7,029 nt of DNA from Gammaproteobacteria bacterium (GTDB lineage Bacteria > Pseudomonadota > Gammaproteobacteria > Pseudomonadales > Azotimanducaceae): the NCBI GenBank assembly GCA_027295975.1, contig JAPUJX010000081.1, positions 1 to 7,029 of the forward strand, given 5' to 3'. Positions 1 to 5,659 of the stretch are shown one piece after another (the first letter of the stretch is position 1; the number at the start of each line of letters is the position of its first letter). The notes under the pieces are model-generated. The model worked only from the letters and a program-made list of their open reading frames with translations. It was not told the DNA's origin and did not search any database. The translations under genes and the position numbers were made by a program.

Positions 1-1
1 C

Positions 2-31
2 GTACAGACCAGCGGTGTGCCGGTACCGTAG
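2..31 (+). CDS. Possible 3' end of an upstream gene (partial)
   Basis: Reading from base 2, nine codons (VQTSGVPVP) end in a TAG stop at 29-31, whose last base is the first base of the pilin's GTG start (TAGTG). One-base stop/start overlaps of this kind are common between co-transcribed bacterial genes, so this may be the C-terminus of another gene in the same pilus cluster. The other two plus-strand frames are also open over these 30 bases, so the frame choice rests only on the overlap. No function can be assigned. Confidence 0.3.
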   Translation, partial: VQTSGVPVP

Positions 32-603
32 TGGCCGAATCTAACAGAAACCGCAAAACAACCTCGGGTTCGACTGCCGTGCGCGGTGCAAGCCTGCTCG
101 TCACGGCGATAACTCTGCTTTTTGCGGGGAATGCCGCGTGGGCCGCGCGCACCTGTACCCTCACCGTAACCAACATCAGTTTCGGAACCTATGTGCCGGC
201 TCAGCCGACACCGGTAAACGCCAACGGCAACGTGAATGTGAACTGTCAGGGTAACCCGGGTGGCGGCCAGCCGGACTTTTACCTGCTGACGCTGAGTGCT
301 GGAAACAGCGGTAACTTTGCCCAGCGGCACATGGAAAAAATACCGGGCACAGTAGTTACCTATAACGTGTATGTCGACGCCCTGTACGCGAATATCTGGG
401 GTGACGGCAGCCCGGGTACCTCGCTGATACAACAAACGTTCCCCTGCGGTGGAAAAGGGGGTATGGGCAAAGGCAAAGGCTACAAAGGCAACAAAAAGAA
501 CAAATACAATGCAGATCATCCCGCCTATGGGCAGGCGGATGCCTTTCAGGATCCAGAACCCGGCTATTACACCGACAGTCTGATTGTGTTGCTCACTTTC
601 TGA
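31..603 (+). CDS. Spore coat protein U / Csu-type fimbrial subunit with Gly/Lys-rich insert
   Basis: A 190-residue secreted protein of the SCPU domain family, whose members are subunits of archaic chaperone-usher (Csu-like) pili polymerised at the outer membrane. A hydrophobic stretch at about 19-36 followed by AWA|A suggests signal peptidase I cleavage after residue 38. The mature part shows the family pattern: an early Cys (C42), ISFGTYVP at 49-56, a second Cys (C72) probably disulfide-bonded to the first, the YNVYVD...IWGDG block at 111-126, and a C-terminal strand PGYYTDSLIVLLTF ending in Phe. Residues 139-158 are unusual: a run of Gly and Lys including KGKGYKGNKK plus a third, unpaired Cys (C139), where relatives usually have a short Ser/Thr/Gly loop before the YGQ motif. 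The GTG at 31 is chosen because it overlaps an upstream stop. A GTG at 79 would give a more compact signal peptide and remains possible. No chaperone or usher gene is visible here; they may lie to the left. Confidence 0.85.
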   Translation: MAESNRNRKTTSGSTAVRGASLLVTAITLLFAGNAAWAARTCTLTVTNISFGTYVPAQPTPVNANGNVNVNCQGNPGGGQPDFYLLTLSAGNSGNFAQRHMEKIPGTVVTYNVYVDALYANIWGDGSPGTSLIQQTFPCGGKGGMGKGKGYKGNKKNKYNADHPAYGQADAFQDPEPGYYTDSLIVLLTF

Positions 604-648
604 GAAACCGTTGTTTCCAACCGGCAATCGGATGGTCGCGAATCGATT

Positions 649-1026
649 TCACAATTCCACCGACGCTCGCTCGACGCACTCGTTTATCGTGGTGCATTCG
701 CAGGTCAATAGTGCGTCCAACACGGAATCGACCCGTTGCAGTTCGCGGATTTTGCGGCCGATTTCCAGCTTCTTCCGCTCCGCCAGTTTGTGCCATTGCT
801 CGCCGAGGGTGGTGTTCGGGTAGCCATCTAAGATCGTCTTGATCTCGGCAATGGTGAACCCGCCCGCCTGGGCAAGCTGGATGAATCGAAGGGCCTGTAC
901 CGCACTTTTCGGGAATCGGCGTTGGCCGCCGATCCGTTCCGGAGGGTCGATCAGCCCAACCTGTTCGTAGTAGCGGATGGTGGAGGCCGCGATTCCGATC
1001 TGGTCTGCCAGTTCGCCGATCTTCAT
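649..1026 (-). CDS. MerR-family transcriptional regulator with C-terminal cysteine cluster
   Basis: A 125-residue MerR-family activator. The N-terminus holds the winged helix-turn-helix (IGELADQIGIAASTIRYYE at about 3-21, then the wing with GGQRRF at 33-38). A second helical part follows at about 41-68, then the dimerisation helix at about 75-108, then a short effector loop with C109, C111 and C117 (C-x-C-x5-C). In this family such cysteines bind metal ions, or sense thiols or redox state. The residue corresponding to the Hg ligand near position 82 of Tn501 MerR is not Cys here, so a classical mercury sensor is unlikely. Copper, cadmium/zinc-like metals or reactive electrophiles remain possible. 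The ATG overlaps the upstream gene's stop (ATGA), implying translational coupling; a GAGG lies 10 bases before the ATG. It ends 45 bases from the convergent pilin gene. It probably controls the 19-bp-spacer promoter in front of its own operon. Confidence 0.92.
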   Translation of the reverse strand: MKIGELADQIGIAASTIRYYEQVGLIDPPERIGGQRRFPKSAVQALRFIQLAQAGGFTIAEIKTILDGYPNTTLGEQWHKLAERKKLEIGRKIRELQRVDSVLDALLTCECTTINECVERASVEL

Positions 1027-1406
1027 GGTCGCCGCACCTCAGCCAAGGTCAAGCGGCCCTCGAGCGTGACTATCGCTGGATCTTCGATATCGTTGAAGAT
1101 CGATTCCATTTGATCAACTACCGCCTGCGCCTCGAGGGGACCCGTGATGTTGAGCAGCAATTGAGAATGATCGAGATCTTCGCTCAACTCGAAATCGAGG
1201 AACCCGCAGCACTGGCGTTCCAGGGTGATGAATGCCTGCAACTCGTCTCGGACCATCGGGTTTCTGGGAAAAACGACACACAGACCGTTGTCGATCCGGG
1301 TCTTCCGCAAGGCTTGCGGCAGAAGTTTTTCCCGAAAGAGCAGTCTCCGGTTGGTTAATGTTTCAGCGTCGAGGGAACAGGCCATCGGGGTGGTCGTATC
1401 GGACAT
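1023..1406 (-). CDS. Small cysteine-containing protein co-transcribed with the MerR regulator
   Basis: A 127-residue soluble protein with no signal peptide or membrane segment. It resembles a family of uncharacterised short proteins that I recall as marked by an N-terminal 'AC-S/T-L' motif (here MACSLDAE at 8-15, C10) and a central 'ER-x-CC-x-F-x-x-F' motif (here ERQCCGFLDF at 63-72, C66 and C67), followed by a hydrophobic strand and ITGP (87-90). A fourth Cys is at 43. Conserved Cys plus a vicinal Cys pair suggests metal or thiol chemistry, but no biochemical role is established that I can name. It is the first gene of a two-gene operon under a MerR-type promoter, which points to a response to the regulator's inducer. 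The start is supported by GAGG at 1414-1417, seven bases before the ATG. Family membership is from memory; the function is inference. Confidence 0.82.
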   Translation of the reverse strand: MSDTTTPMACSLDAETLTNRRLLFREKLLPQALRKTRIDNGLCVVFPRNPMVRDELQAFITLERQCCGFLDFELSEDLDHSQLLLNITGPLEAQAVVDQMESIFNDIEDPAIVTLEGRLTLAEVRRP

Positions 1407-1413
1407 GTCACTG

Positions 1414-1417
1414 CCTC
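1414..1417 (-). promoter_or_regulatory. Ribosome binding site of the small cysteine protein
   Basis: GAGG on the minus strand, seven bases upstream of the ATG at 1406. It fixes the start of the first gene in the MerR operon and leaves a leader of roughly 25 bases from the predicted transcription start. Confidence 0.6.
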
Positions 1418-1438
1418 GTTCTGGAACAAGTTGGAGGG

Positions 1439-1469
1439 AGCTTACAAGTTAAAGTCGGCTTTAAGTCAA
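1439..1469 (-). promoter_or_regulatory. MerR-type promoter and operator (19-bp spacer, internal dyad)
   Basis: Read on the minus strand, the -35 box TTGACT (1464-1469) and -10 box TAAGCT (1439-1444) are separated by exactly 19 bases. This is the over-long spacer typical of promoters that MerR-family proteins activate by DNA distortion. Inside it lies a perfect inverted repeat, TTAAAG-N4-CTTTAA (1449-1464), which is the expected operator position. The predicted transcript starts near 1431 and leads straight into the cysteine protein and the MerR gene, so the regulator should control its own operon. Boxes, spacing and dyad are seen directly; binding by this MerR is inferred. Confidence 0.88.
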
Positions 1470-1549
1470 GCGGTTCTTGAAATTGCCATGTAATGGTCCC
1501 GCGCGGTTACGCGTTGCCGGTGACGTAGCTGACGAAATGAAGTAATCGT

Positions 1550-2716
1550 TCACAATGCCCTGGCGAGGGCTTGCAGAAATGCTCCCCGATGAGCACCGAA
1601 TTCGGTGCCGACGGCTTGTGGCCACGCGCTGTGCATGGCGATTACCAGGTTGTTGTCAGGATCGATGTAGATCAGTTGCCCGAATACTCCCAGGGCAGCA
1701 TAAACACCGTCGCCAAAAAAGAGCCACCAGTAGTAGCCGTAACCGTCGTACGCGTTCGACGGCGTGGTGGATTCCGCCATCCAGCCTTTCGGTAACACCC
1801 GCTCACCGTCAGGCAGCACGCCGTCGCGCATGGCGAAGATGCCGATACGGGCATAATCGCGCAGCGTCGCGCTGATGCAACAGCCGCCAAACTCGACACC
1901 GCCCGGTTCTTCGATCAACCAGTTTGCGTCTGATTCCATGCCGAAAGGCTGCCAGATCTTGGAGGAAAGATAGGTGGAAAGGTTGTTGCCGATAGCAGCC
2001 CGTAAGAGCGCCCCGGCTATATTGGTCTCTCCGGTGTTGTAGTTGAACTTCTCGTCCGGGGCTGCGTCGGCCGACAATGCGCGCATGTAGCCGAACAGCG
2101 GTAGTGTCCCCCCGGGGGCGTTTGCGACGTCCGAATCCGCATCGTCGTAGTCTTCGTTCCACGCGACACCGGATGCCATCTGCAGGATGTTCTTGACCGT
2201 CACGGCATCGTAGGCTCCACCTTTGAGTTGCGGCAGATAGTCAGTGACAAGATCGTCCACGCTCCGGAAATAGCCGTCTTTGATAGCCGCGCCGATCAGC
2301 ATGCTGACGACAGACTTGGCAACGGAGAAAGATATCCAGCGGCTGTCTGCGTTGTTGCCGAGACCGTAACGTTCCAACACGACGCGTCCGTCTTTGACCG
2401 CGATCAGTCCCGCTACATGCATATCTCGAAGGTAGTCGTCCAGTGTGAAACGCTTGCCGTTGTAACGATAGCGGAAATCGCTCAGATCCCGTTCATCCGG
2501 GATCAACGGATAGGCGGTTTGTCCGGCGGTGATTTCCCGTGTTGGATAAAGCTTGTCGATCCCCCGGTAGCCGGTGATCTGCTGTTGTGGTGACCAGAAG
2601 AGAATGCCTTCGCCCGTCAGCAGTTCCACTTCCTGTGCAGTTATGTTCGCCGCCGGACTCAGGCCCAATATGACGAACCAGTACCTTAGAAGACAGTTTG
2701 AAAATATTTGTCGCAC
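1550..2716 (-). CDS. Exported serine hydrolase, beta-lactamase/NylB-like fold
   Basis: A 388-residue protein of the serine beta-lactamase-related superfamily (PF00144 type: class C beta-lactamases, 6-aminohexanoate-dimer hydrolase, esterases, peptidases). The N-terminus has a hydrophobic segment (about 8-22) ending near ITA|Q at 27, a plausible signal peptide, so the enzyme should act in the periplasm or outside the cell. The catalytic S-x-x-K is S131-V-A-K134 in WISFSVAKSVVSMLIG. The second-motif Tyr is Y226 in FNYNTGETNIAG. In place of KTG/HxG the third motif appears to be GVFGQ at 343-347, as in NylB-like hydrolases. The start is GTG, with a good GGGGAG site six bases upstream. The gene follows the DUF4252 lipoprotein gene by 94 bases in the same direction, so it could be a distal member of the sigma operon or independent. 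The substrate cannot be told; a penicillin-degrading role should not be assumed. Confidence 0.9.
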   Translation of the reverse strand: MRQIFSNCLLRYWFVILGLSPAANITAQEVELLTGEGILFWSPQQQITGYRGIDKLYPTREITAGQTAYPLIPDERDLSDFRYRYNGKRFTLDDYLRDMHVAGLIAVKDGRVVLERYGLGNNADSRWISFSVAKSVVSMLIGAAIKDGYFRSVDDLVTDYLPQLKGGAYDAVTVKNILQMASGVAWNEDYDDADSDVANAPGGTLPLFGYMRALSADAAPDEKFNYNTGETNIAGALLRAAIGNNLSTYLSSKIWQPFGMESDANWLIEEPGGVEFGGCCISATLRDYARIGIFAMRDGVLPDGERVLPKGWMAESTTPSNAYDGYGYYWWLFFGDGVYAALGVFGQLIYIDPDNNLVIAMHSAWPQAVGTEFGAHRGAFLQALARAL

Positions 2717-2722
2717 TCTGTG

Positions 2723-2747
2723 CTCCCCGTCATGCCTTTTCGACGGG
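2723..2747 (-). promoter_or_regulatory. RBS of the serine hydrolase with an overlapping small hairpin
   Basis: On the minus strand GGGGAG (2723-2728) sits six bases before the GTG at 2716 and supports that start. The site partly falls in the 3' arm of an inverted repeat, CCCGTC (2742-2747) with GACGGG (2726-2731) around a 10-base loop, which could partly hide it in the mRNA. A six-pair stem is short, so regulation by this hairpin is only a possibility. The ribosome site itself is the firmer call. Confidence 0.45.
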
Positions 2748-2810
2748 TACAGTGTGCCTGAAATGCGAGCTCGTACCTATCCTCCGACCGATCAAATGTG
2801 CAAAGAGCCG

Positions 2811-3350
2811 TCACTCACCGACCGCTACCCGTATTTCAGGTGTGTCGATATCAAGGGCCGCCATGGCGGTGGTAAACAGTTCGGGCCGAAGATTACCCAT
2901 GATGTTGACCATTATCGCTTCTTCGGAGTCTGAAGAAAGTACCGTTAACCCGCTGATGCGGGTGCCAGTCACTTTTATGAGCATATTCACCCATTCGCCT
3001 TCTTCCTGTATCAATACGATCGGATCCCAGTCCTGTTCGCGAAGTTTCAGGCTCATCATTTCCATGCGCGTGGCTACCCGGCTTGCGTCACCATGGATCT
3101 CGTAGATCTTGATCCGGACACCTTCCAGACCCTGCAACAACGCCCGCGTTTCCGGATCGCCGTCGATATGCGAAGCAGCGAAGCCGAGCAGTGTCGGGCC
3201 TAAGGAAAGCGTCATTGTGTGGTTGGTGTCGAATCTACCCGGTGAGCCGAGATGGGCGTATCCGTCGTTGTTCTTTGGCGCGGTCAACCCACACCCCAAC
3301 AACACAATTGAGGCGCAAGCCGTGAAGAGCTTCCTGAGATACGGTTTCAT
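2811..3350 (-). CDS. DUF4252 family lipoprotein
   Basis: A 179-residue predicted lipoprotein. The signal ends in the lipobox LLGC with the lipidated Cys at 20. The next residue is Gly rather than Asp, which by the usual +2 rule favours the outer membrane. The rest matches the DUF4252 type and the adjacent paralogue: LSLGPTLLGFA, DPETRALLQGLEGVRIKIYE (about 66-85), REQDWDPIV (about 105-113), and a closing block ending EEAIMVNIMGNLRP. No enzymatic motif is visible and the family's biochemical function is not known to me. In gammaproteobacteria these proteins are often encoded beside an ECF sigma/anti-sigma pair, as here, suggesting an envelope role. The start is supported by AGGA six bases upstream, whose last bases overlap the preceding gene's stop. 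The two paralogues probably arose by tandem duplication. Confidence 0.87.
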   Translation of the reverse strand: MKPYLRKLFTACASIVLLGCGLTAPKNNDGYAHLGSPGRFDTNHTMTLSLGPTLLGFAASHIDGDPETRALLQGLEGVRIKIYEIHGDASRVATRMEMMSLKLREQDWDPIVLIQEEGEWVNMLIKVTGTRISGLTVLSSDSEEAIMVNIMGNLRPELFTTAMAALDIDTPEIRVAVGE

Positions 3351-3356
3351 ACTGGT

Positions 3357-3360
3357 TCCT
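3357..3360 (-). promoter_or_regulatory. RBS overlapping the upstream stop codon
   Basis: AGGA on the minus strand lies six bases before the lipoprotein's ATG and shares two bases with the TAG stop (3359-3361) of the upstream DUF4252 gene. Ribosomes finishing the first paralogue therefore end on the start signal of the second, which favours coupled expression of the pair. Confidence 0.55.
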
Positions 3361-3874
3361 ATAGATCCACGGCAACGTCGAATTGTTCCATCACCTCGGC
3401 AAGTTGTGAAGGATCGATCATGCCGATTATGTTGATGAACACCGCTTCGTCACCATCGACGGCCATGACGACAAGTCCCTGCATGGCTTCCCCGTCAACC
3501 TTCATGAATATCTGCACTTCCTCTCCGGTTTCCCTGACTTGCACGATGGGTTCCCAGTCCTGTTCCTGGAGCATATTTTTGACCTTCGTCAATTGCTCCA
3601 ATGCGGGACCGGTCTGGCCTTCGGTGGAATAGACGTTGATGCGTACGCCTTGCAGGTTTTTCAGGAGTGCCGCGGCTTCGGGATCATGTTTGCTTGCGGC
3701 ACCCATGAAGTTCAACAACGTGCCGCCGATGTTGATCATCACCTTGGGTTCGCCGTAGACGCTTTTCAGTTCGCCAAACTCAACGTAGCCTGGCAACTCC
3801 TCCAGTTCGTCCTGTTGAGCCATTGCCGACAAGCTCAAAGTTGCCGTCAATACTGCGATCATCCACTTATTCAT
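3359..3874 (-). CDS. DUF4252 family secreted protein
   Basis: A 171-residue protein with a clear Sec signal peptide (MNKWMIAVLTATLSLSAMA, cleavage after residue 19), so it is predicted to be periplasmic and soluble, unlike its lipidated paralogue. The mature part carries the same blocks: INIGGTLLNFMGAAS (about 47-61), DPEAAALLKNLQGVRINVYS (about 64-83), LQEQDWEPIVQV (about 102-113) and DEAVFINIIGMIDPSQL. No catalytic signature, metal ligands or cysteines are seen. It lies three bases after the anti-sigma gene, with AGGGAG (3881-3886) six bases before its ATG. Position suggests it is induced by the sigma factor and acts in the same envelope response. Molecular function is unknown. Confidence 0.88.
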   Translation of the reverse strand: MNKWMIAVLTATLSLSAMAQQDELEELPGYVEFGELKSVYGEPKVMINIGGTLLNFMGAASKHDPEAAALLKNLQGVRINVYSTEGQTGPALEQLTKVKNMLQEQDWEPIVQVRETGEEVQIFMKVDGEAMQGLVVMAVDGDEAVFINIIGMIDPSQLAEVMEQFDVAVDL

Positions 3875-3877
3875 ATT

Positions 3878-4396
3878 TTACTCCCTGTTGAGTTTGAATT
3901 GATCCGAAATTACGCGGACCGTGTGTCTGGTAACCGGCGCGGAGAACCCGCGACCGATATTCGATGCGATTTGGCTGCTCGTTCTGCTGCTGGCTCTGGC
4001 CAGATAGGTCAGGGTCAAGTTGAAATCCCGCCTCCCCTGGGCAATCTCCGCTTCGCTGGGTTCCCCTGGCCCCACCTGGCTGACCGTGATCATCAGTGCA
4101 ACCAGGACCGTAGCCGCCACCATGCCCCAGCGGAGTTGCAGAAATCCGGATCGTTCATGAGCGGACGTTTGCCGCGGAATCTGGCGCAGTTTTCTGCCCA
4201 GACTTCGCGGCATGTCGTTAAATTGAAGTTTCGCCACAACGCGATGCAGTTCGACAGCTTCGTTGATTGCGCCGTCGAGCGCACTGTCGCGCTCGGCTGC
4301 CGCCCACAGGGACTTCGCCTGCTCCTCGTTCAGTTCACCATCGAGCAGAGCGTTGATCTTTTCTTCCCAGGAACTCTTGTCCGGTGAATTATTCAT
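3878..4396 (-). CDS. Transmembrane anti-sigma factor
   Basis: A 172-residue single-pass membrane protein directly after, and overlapping by ATGA, the ECF sigma gene. The cytoplasmic N-terminus contains the acidic helical motif shared by many anti-sigma factors (INALLDGELNEEQAKSLW at 14-31), followed by a helical stretch to about 60 that should wrap the sigma factor. A hydrophobic helix at about 90-106 (WGMVAATVLVALMITVS) crosses the inner membrane, leaving about 65 residues in the periplasm. The protein has no cysteine at all, so it is not a zinc-binding (HxxxCxxC) anti-sigma and cannot sense redox through thiols. Release of sigma by proteolysis or by a periplasmic signal is inferred from the topology. 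The short sensor domain has no recognisable fold. Confidence 0.85.
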   Translation of the reverse strand: MNNSPDKSSWEEKINALLDGELNEEQAKSLWAAAERDSALDGAINEAVELHRVVAKLQFNDMPRSLGRKLRQIPRQTSAHERSGFLQLRWGMVAATVLVALMITVSQVGPGEPSEAEIAQGRRDFNLTLTYLARASSRTSSQIASNIGRGFSAPVTRHTVRVISDQFKLNRE

Positions 4397-4869
4397 GGTC
4401 TTATCTCGGTTAGTTGCTCCCGCAACTGTTTTCTTGCTCTATGCAGATAAACTTTGACCTGCGACATGTTCAAATCGGTGATGCGCGCCACTTCTTCGTA
4501 ACTGTGCTGTTGTACATCCCGCAACACCACCAGCGAGCGATACGGTTCTTCCAGATCGGCGATGGCCGCCTTCAGCCACCGCCCCATTTCGTCCCGTTGG
4601 GCGACGGCGACCGGACCGTGCGAGTCGCCTGTCTGCACATCCGTTATATGGCGCCGCCGGCGCAATCTATCGAGGCAGGCATTCCGGGTTACTTTCAGCA
4701 GCCAGGGTTTTATCCGCCCGGGGTCTATCGTTTTCCTCTGGTTCCAGAGCTTGATGAATGCCTCCTGAGTTTCGTCTTCCGCTTCGCTGGCATCCTGGAG
4801 CAGGTATCGCGCCAGGGACCAGACATCCTCCTGGTAGCTCTCGACCCACTTCTGGAATTTTCTCCTCAT
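4393..4869 (-). CDS. ECF-family RNA polymerase sigma factor
   Basis: A 158-residue extracytoplasmic-function sigma factor. Region 2 (about 9-73) binds core polymerase and the -10 element and includes AEDETQEAFIKLW (30-42) and the basic helix WLLKVTRNACLDRLRRRR (56-73). A variable linker follows, then region 4 (about 106-152) with LEEPYRSLVVLRDV and the helix-turn-helix SYEEVARITDLNMSQVKVYLHRAR that reads the -35. The ATG at 4869 is preferred. The frame extends 29 codons further to a TTG at 4956, but that extension has no sigma-like sequence, and the protein from 4869 has normal ECF length. No spaced Shine-Dalgarno precedes the ATG, and the transcript may be nearly leaderless. The gene overlaps the anti-sigma gene by four bases and heads a four-gene operon. 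Confidence 0.92.
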   Translation of the reverse strand: MRRKFQKWVESYQEDVWSLARYLLQDASEAEDETQEAFIKLWNQRKTIDPGRIKPWLLKVTRNACLDRLRRRRHITDVQTGDSHGPVAVAQRDEMGRWLKAAIADLEEPYRSLVVLRDVQQHSYEEVARITDLNMSQVKVYLHRARKQLREQLTEIRP

Positions 4870-4877
4870 CTCACTAC

Positions 4878-4905
4878 TAAACGGCCGAGTTGGTATTTTG
4901 TTACA
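4878..4905 (-). promoter_or_regulatory. Candidate ECF-type autoregulatory promoter
   Basis: On the minus strand TGTAAC (4900-4905) is followed after 16 bases by CGTTTA (4878-4883), eight bases before the sigma ATG. An AAC-containing -35 and a CGT-type -10 at about this spacing are typical of ECF promoters, and such sigma factors usually drive their own operon. The position would put the transcription start at or next to the ATG, making a leaderless message, consistent with the lack of a Shine-Dalgarno. It is a single-site pattern match without a second copy in the window, so it is tentative. Confidence 0.35.
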
Positions 4906-5019
4906 AATGTGTCTGGTCTTACCGCGTCGAACGACTGGAAAAGTTGCCCGGGGCAATTTCTGGACGCATGGTTCCTGTCTTGGAATGGACGGAAACTGGC
5001 GTGGTGAGTCGAGCTGATG

Positions 5020-5646
5020 TTAAGGGGAATCGCTCCCCCAGCTATCCCAATAGGTCACCTGCGCGGCGTCCAGACGGTCGGCTTTTTTCAGTCTGGCGTC
5101 CTTTGTGTATGCTACCGGCAACATCACGGTTTGTACGACACCTGGTGGCATCCCGAGAACGGCAGCCACCTCTTCCTGGCGGGCGGAAAGAAGGGTCGTC
5201 CAGGTTGCACCGAGGTTGCGCGCCCGCAATGCAAGCATCAGTGACCAGGCCGCCGGCAGGATGGAGCCGTAATATGCCACCTGCCCAGCCACCTCGGTGC
5301 CCGGTCGGTCGGCTGTGGTACATACGAAGATCATCGCGGGTATTTCATGTAACCGATCAACCAGCGCTTGCTGCGTTGCCTTCACTTCGATGCCGCGTTG
5401 TTTAGCCAGGTCGGTCAGGACGGTTTTGTACAGCGCCGCCAGGGAACGTTTTTTCTCAGGATCCGCAACTACCATGAAGCGCCAGTTTTCACCGCCGAGC
5501 CCGGTTGGCGCCTGGGTTGCCAGATTCACGCAGTCATGGATTACCTCTGGCGGTACTGCTCGATCGAAATCCAGCTTTCGCCGCACCGAACGGGTGGTGC
5601 TCAATACCACATCCACACTTGCCACATCGAGAAAGTCGCTTGCCAC
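5020..5646 (-). CDS. Nitroreductase family FMN-dependent oxidoreductase
   Basis: A 208-residue protein of the nitroreductase superfamily (PF00881). These are usually homodimeric cytoplasmic flavoproteins that pass electrons from NAD(P)H via FMN to nitro compounds, quinones, enones or other acceptors. Visible family features (numbered from the chosen start) are the N-terminal phosphate-contacting RSVRRK at 19-24, the FMN-side APTGLGGENWRFMVV at 46-60, a central helix (YYGSILPAAWSLMLALRARN, about 125-144) and GATWTT at 146-151. The start is a GTG at 5646, with AAGG five bases upstream (5652-5655). The open frame continues to a TTG at 5766, but those 40 codons overlap the crotonase gene and are low-complexity, so they are rejected. 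It lies 13 bases after the crotonase stop and is probably co-transcribed. The physiological acceptor is unknown. Confidence 0.88.
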   Translation of the reverse strand: MASDFLDVASVDVVLSTTRSVRRKLDFDRAVPPEVIHDCVNLATQAPTGLGGENWRFMVVADPEKKRSLAALYKTVLTDLAKQRGIEVKATQQALVDRLHEIPAMIFVCTTADRPGTEVAGQVAYYGSILPAAWSLMLALRARNLGATWTTLLSARQEEVAAVLGMPPGVVQTVMLPVAYTKDARLKKADRLDAAQVTYWDSWGSDSP

Positions 5647-5651
5647 GGCTA

Positions 5652-5655
5652 CCTT
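5652..5655 (-). promoter_or_regulatory. RBS deciding the nitroreductase start
   Basis: AAGG on the minus strand, five bases before the GTG at 5646, in the 13-base gap after the crotonase stop. It supports the 208-residue product over the longer frame and over the GTG codons a little downstream (5625, 5616), which have no comparable site. Confidence 0.5.
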
Positions 5656-5659
5656 GCCA

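Noticed and set aside
584..823. 79-codon plus-strand frame over the pilin/MerR convergent end
   Set aside because: It overlaps the ends of two real genes and is Ser- and Arg-rich with no recognisable features.
2228..2593. 121-codon plus-strand frame inside the serine hydrolase gene
   Set aside because: It is antisense to a gene with clear catalytic motifs.
3539..4387. 282-codon plus-strand open frame opposite the DUF4252 and anti-sigma genes
   Set aside because: It is antisense to two well-supported genes, crosses their boundary, and lacks any recognisable domain. It reflects codon bias of the real strand.
4870..4956. N-terminal extension of the sigma factor to a TTG start
   Set aside because: The 29 extra residues have no sigma homology and would cover the candidate promoter.
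4414..5007. 197-codon plus-strand open frame opposite the sigma gene
   Set aside because: It lies antisense to an unmistakable ECF sigma factor and has no family features.
5024..5038. GGGGA/TCCCC inverted repeat at the end of the nitroreductase gene
   Set aside because: The five-pair stem lies inside the coding end and is not followed by a T-run, so it is not a convincing terminator.
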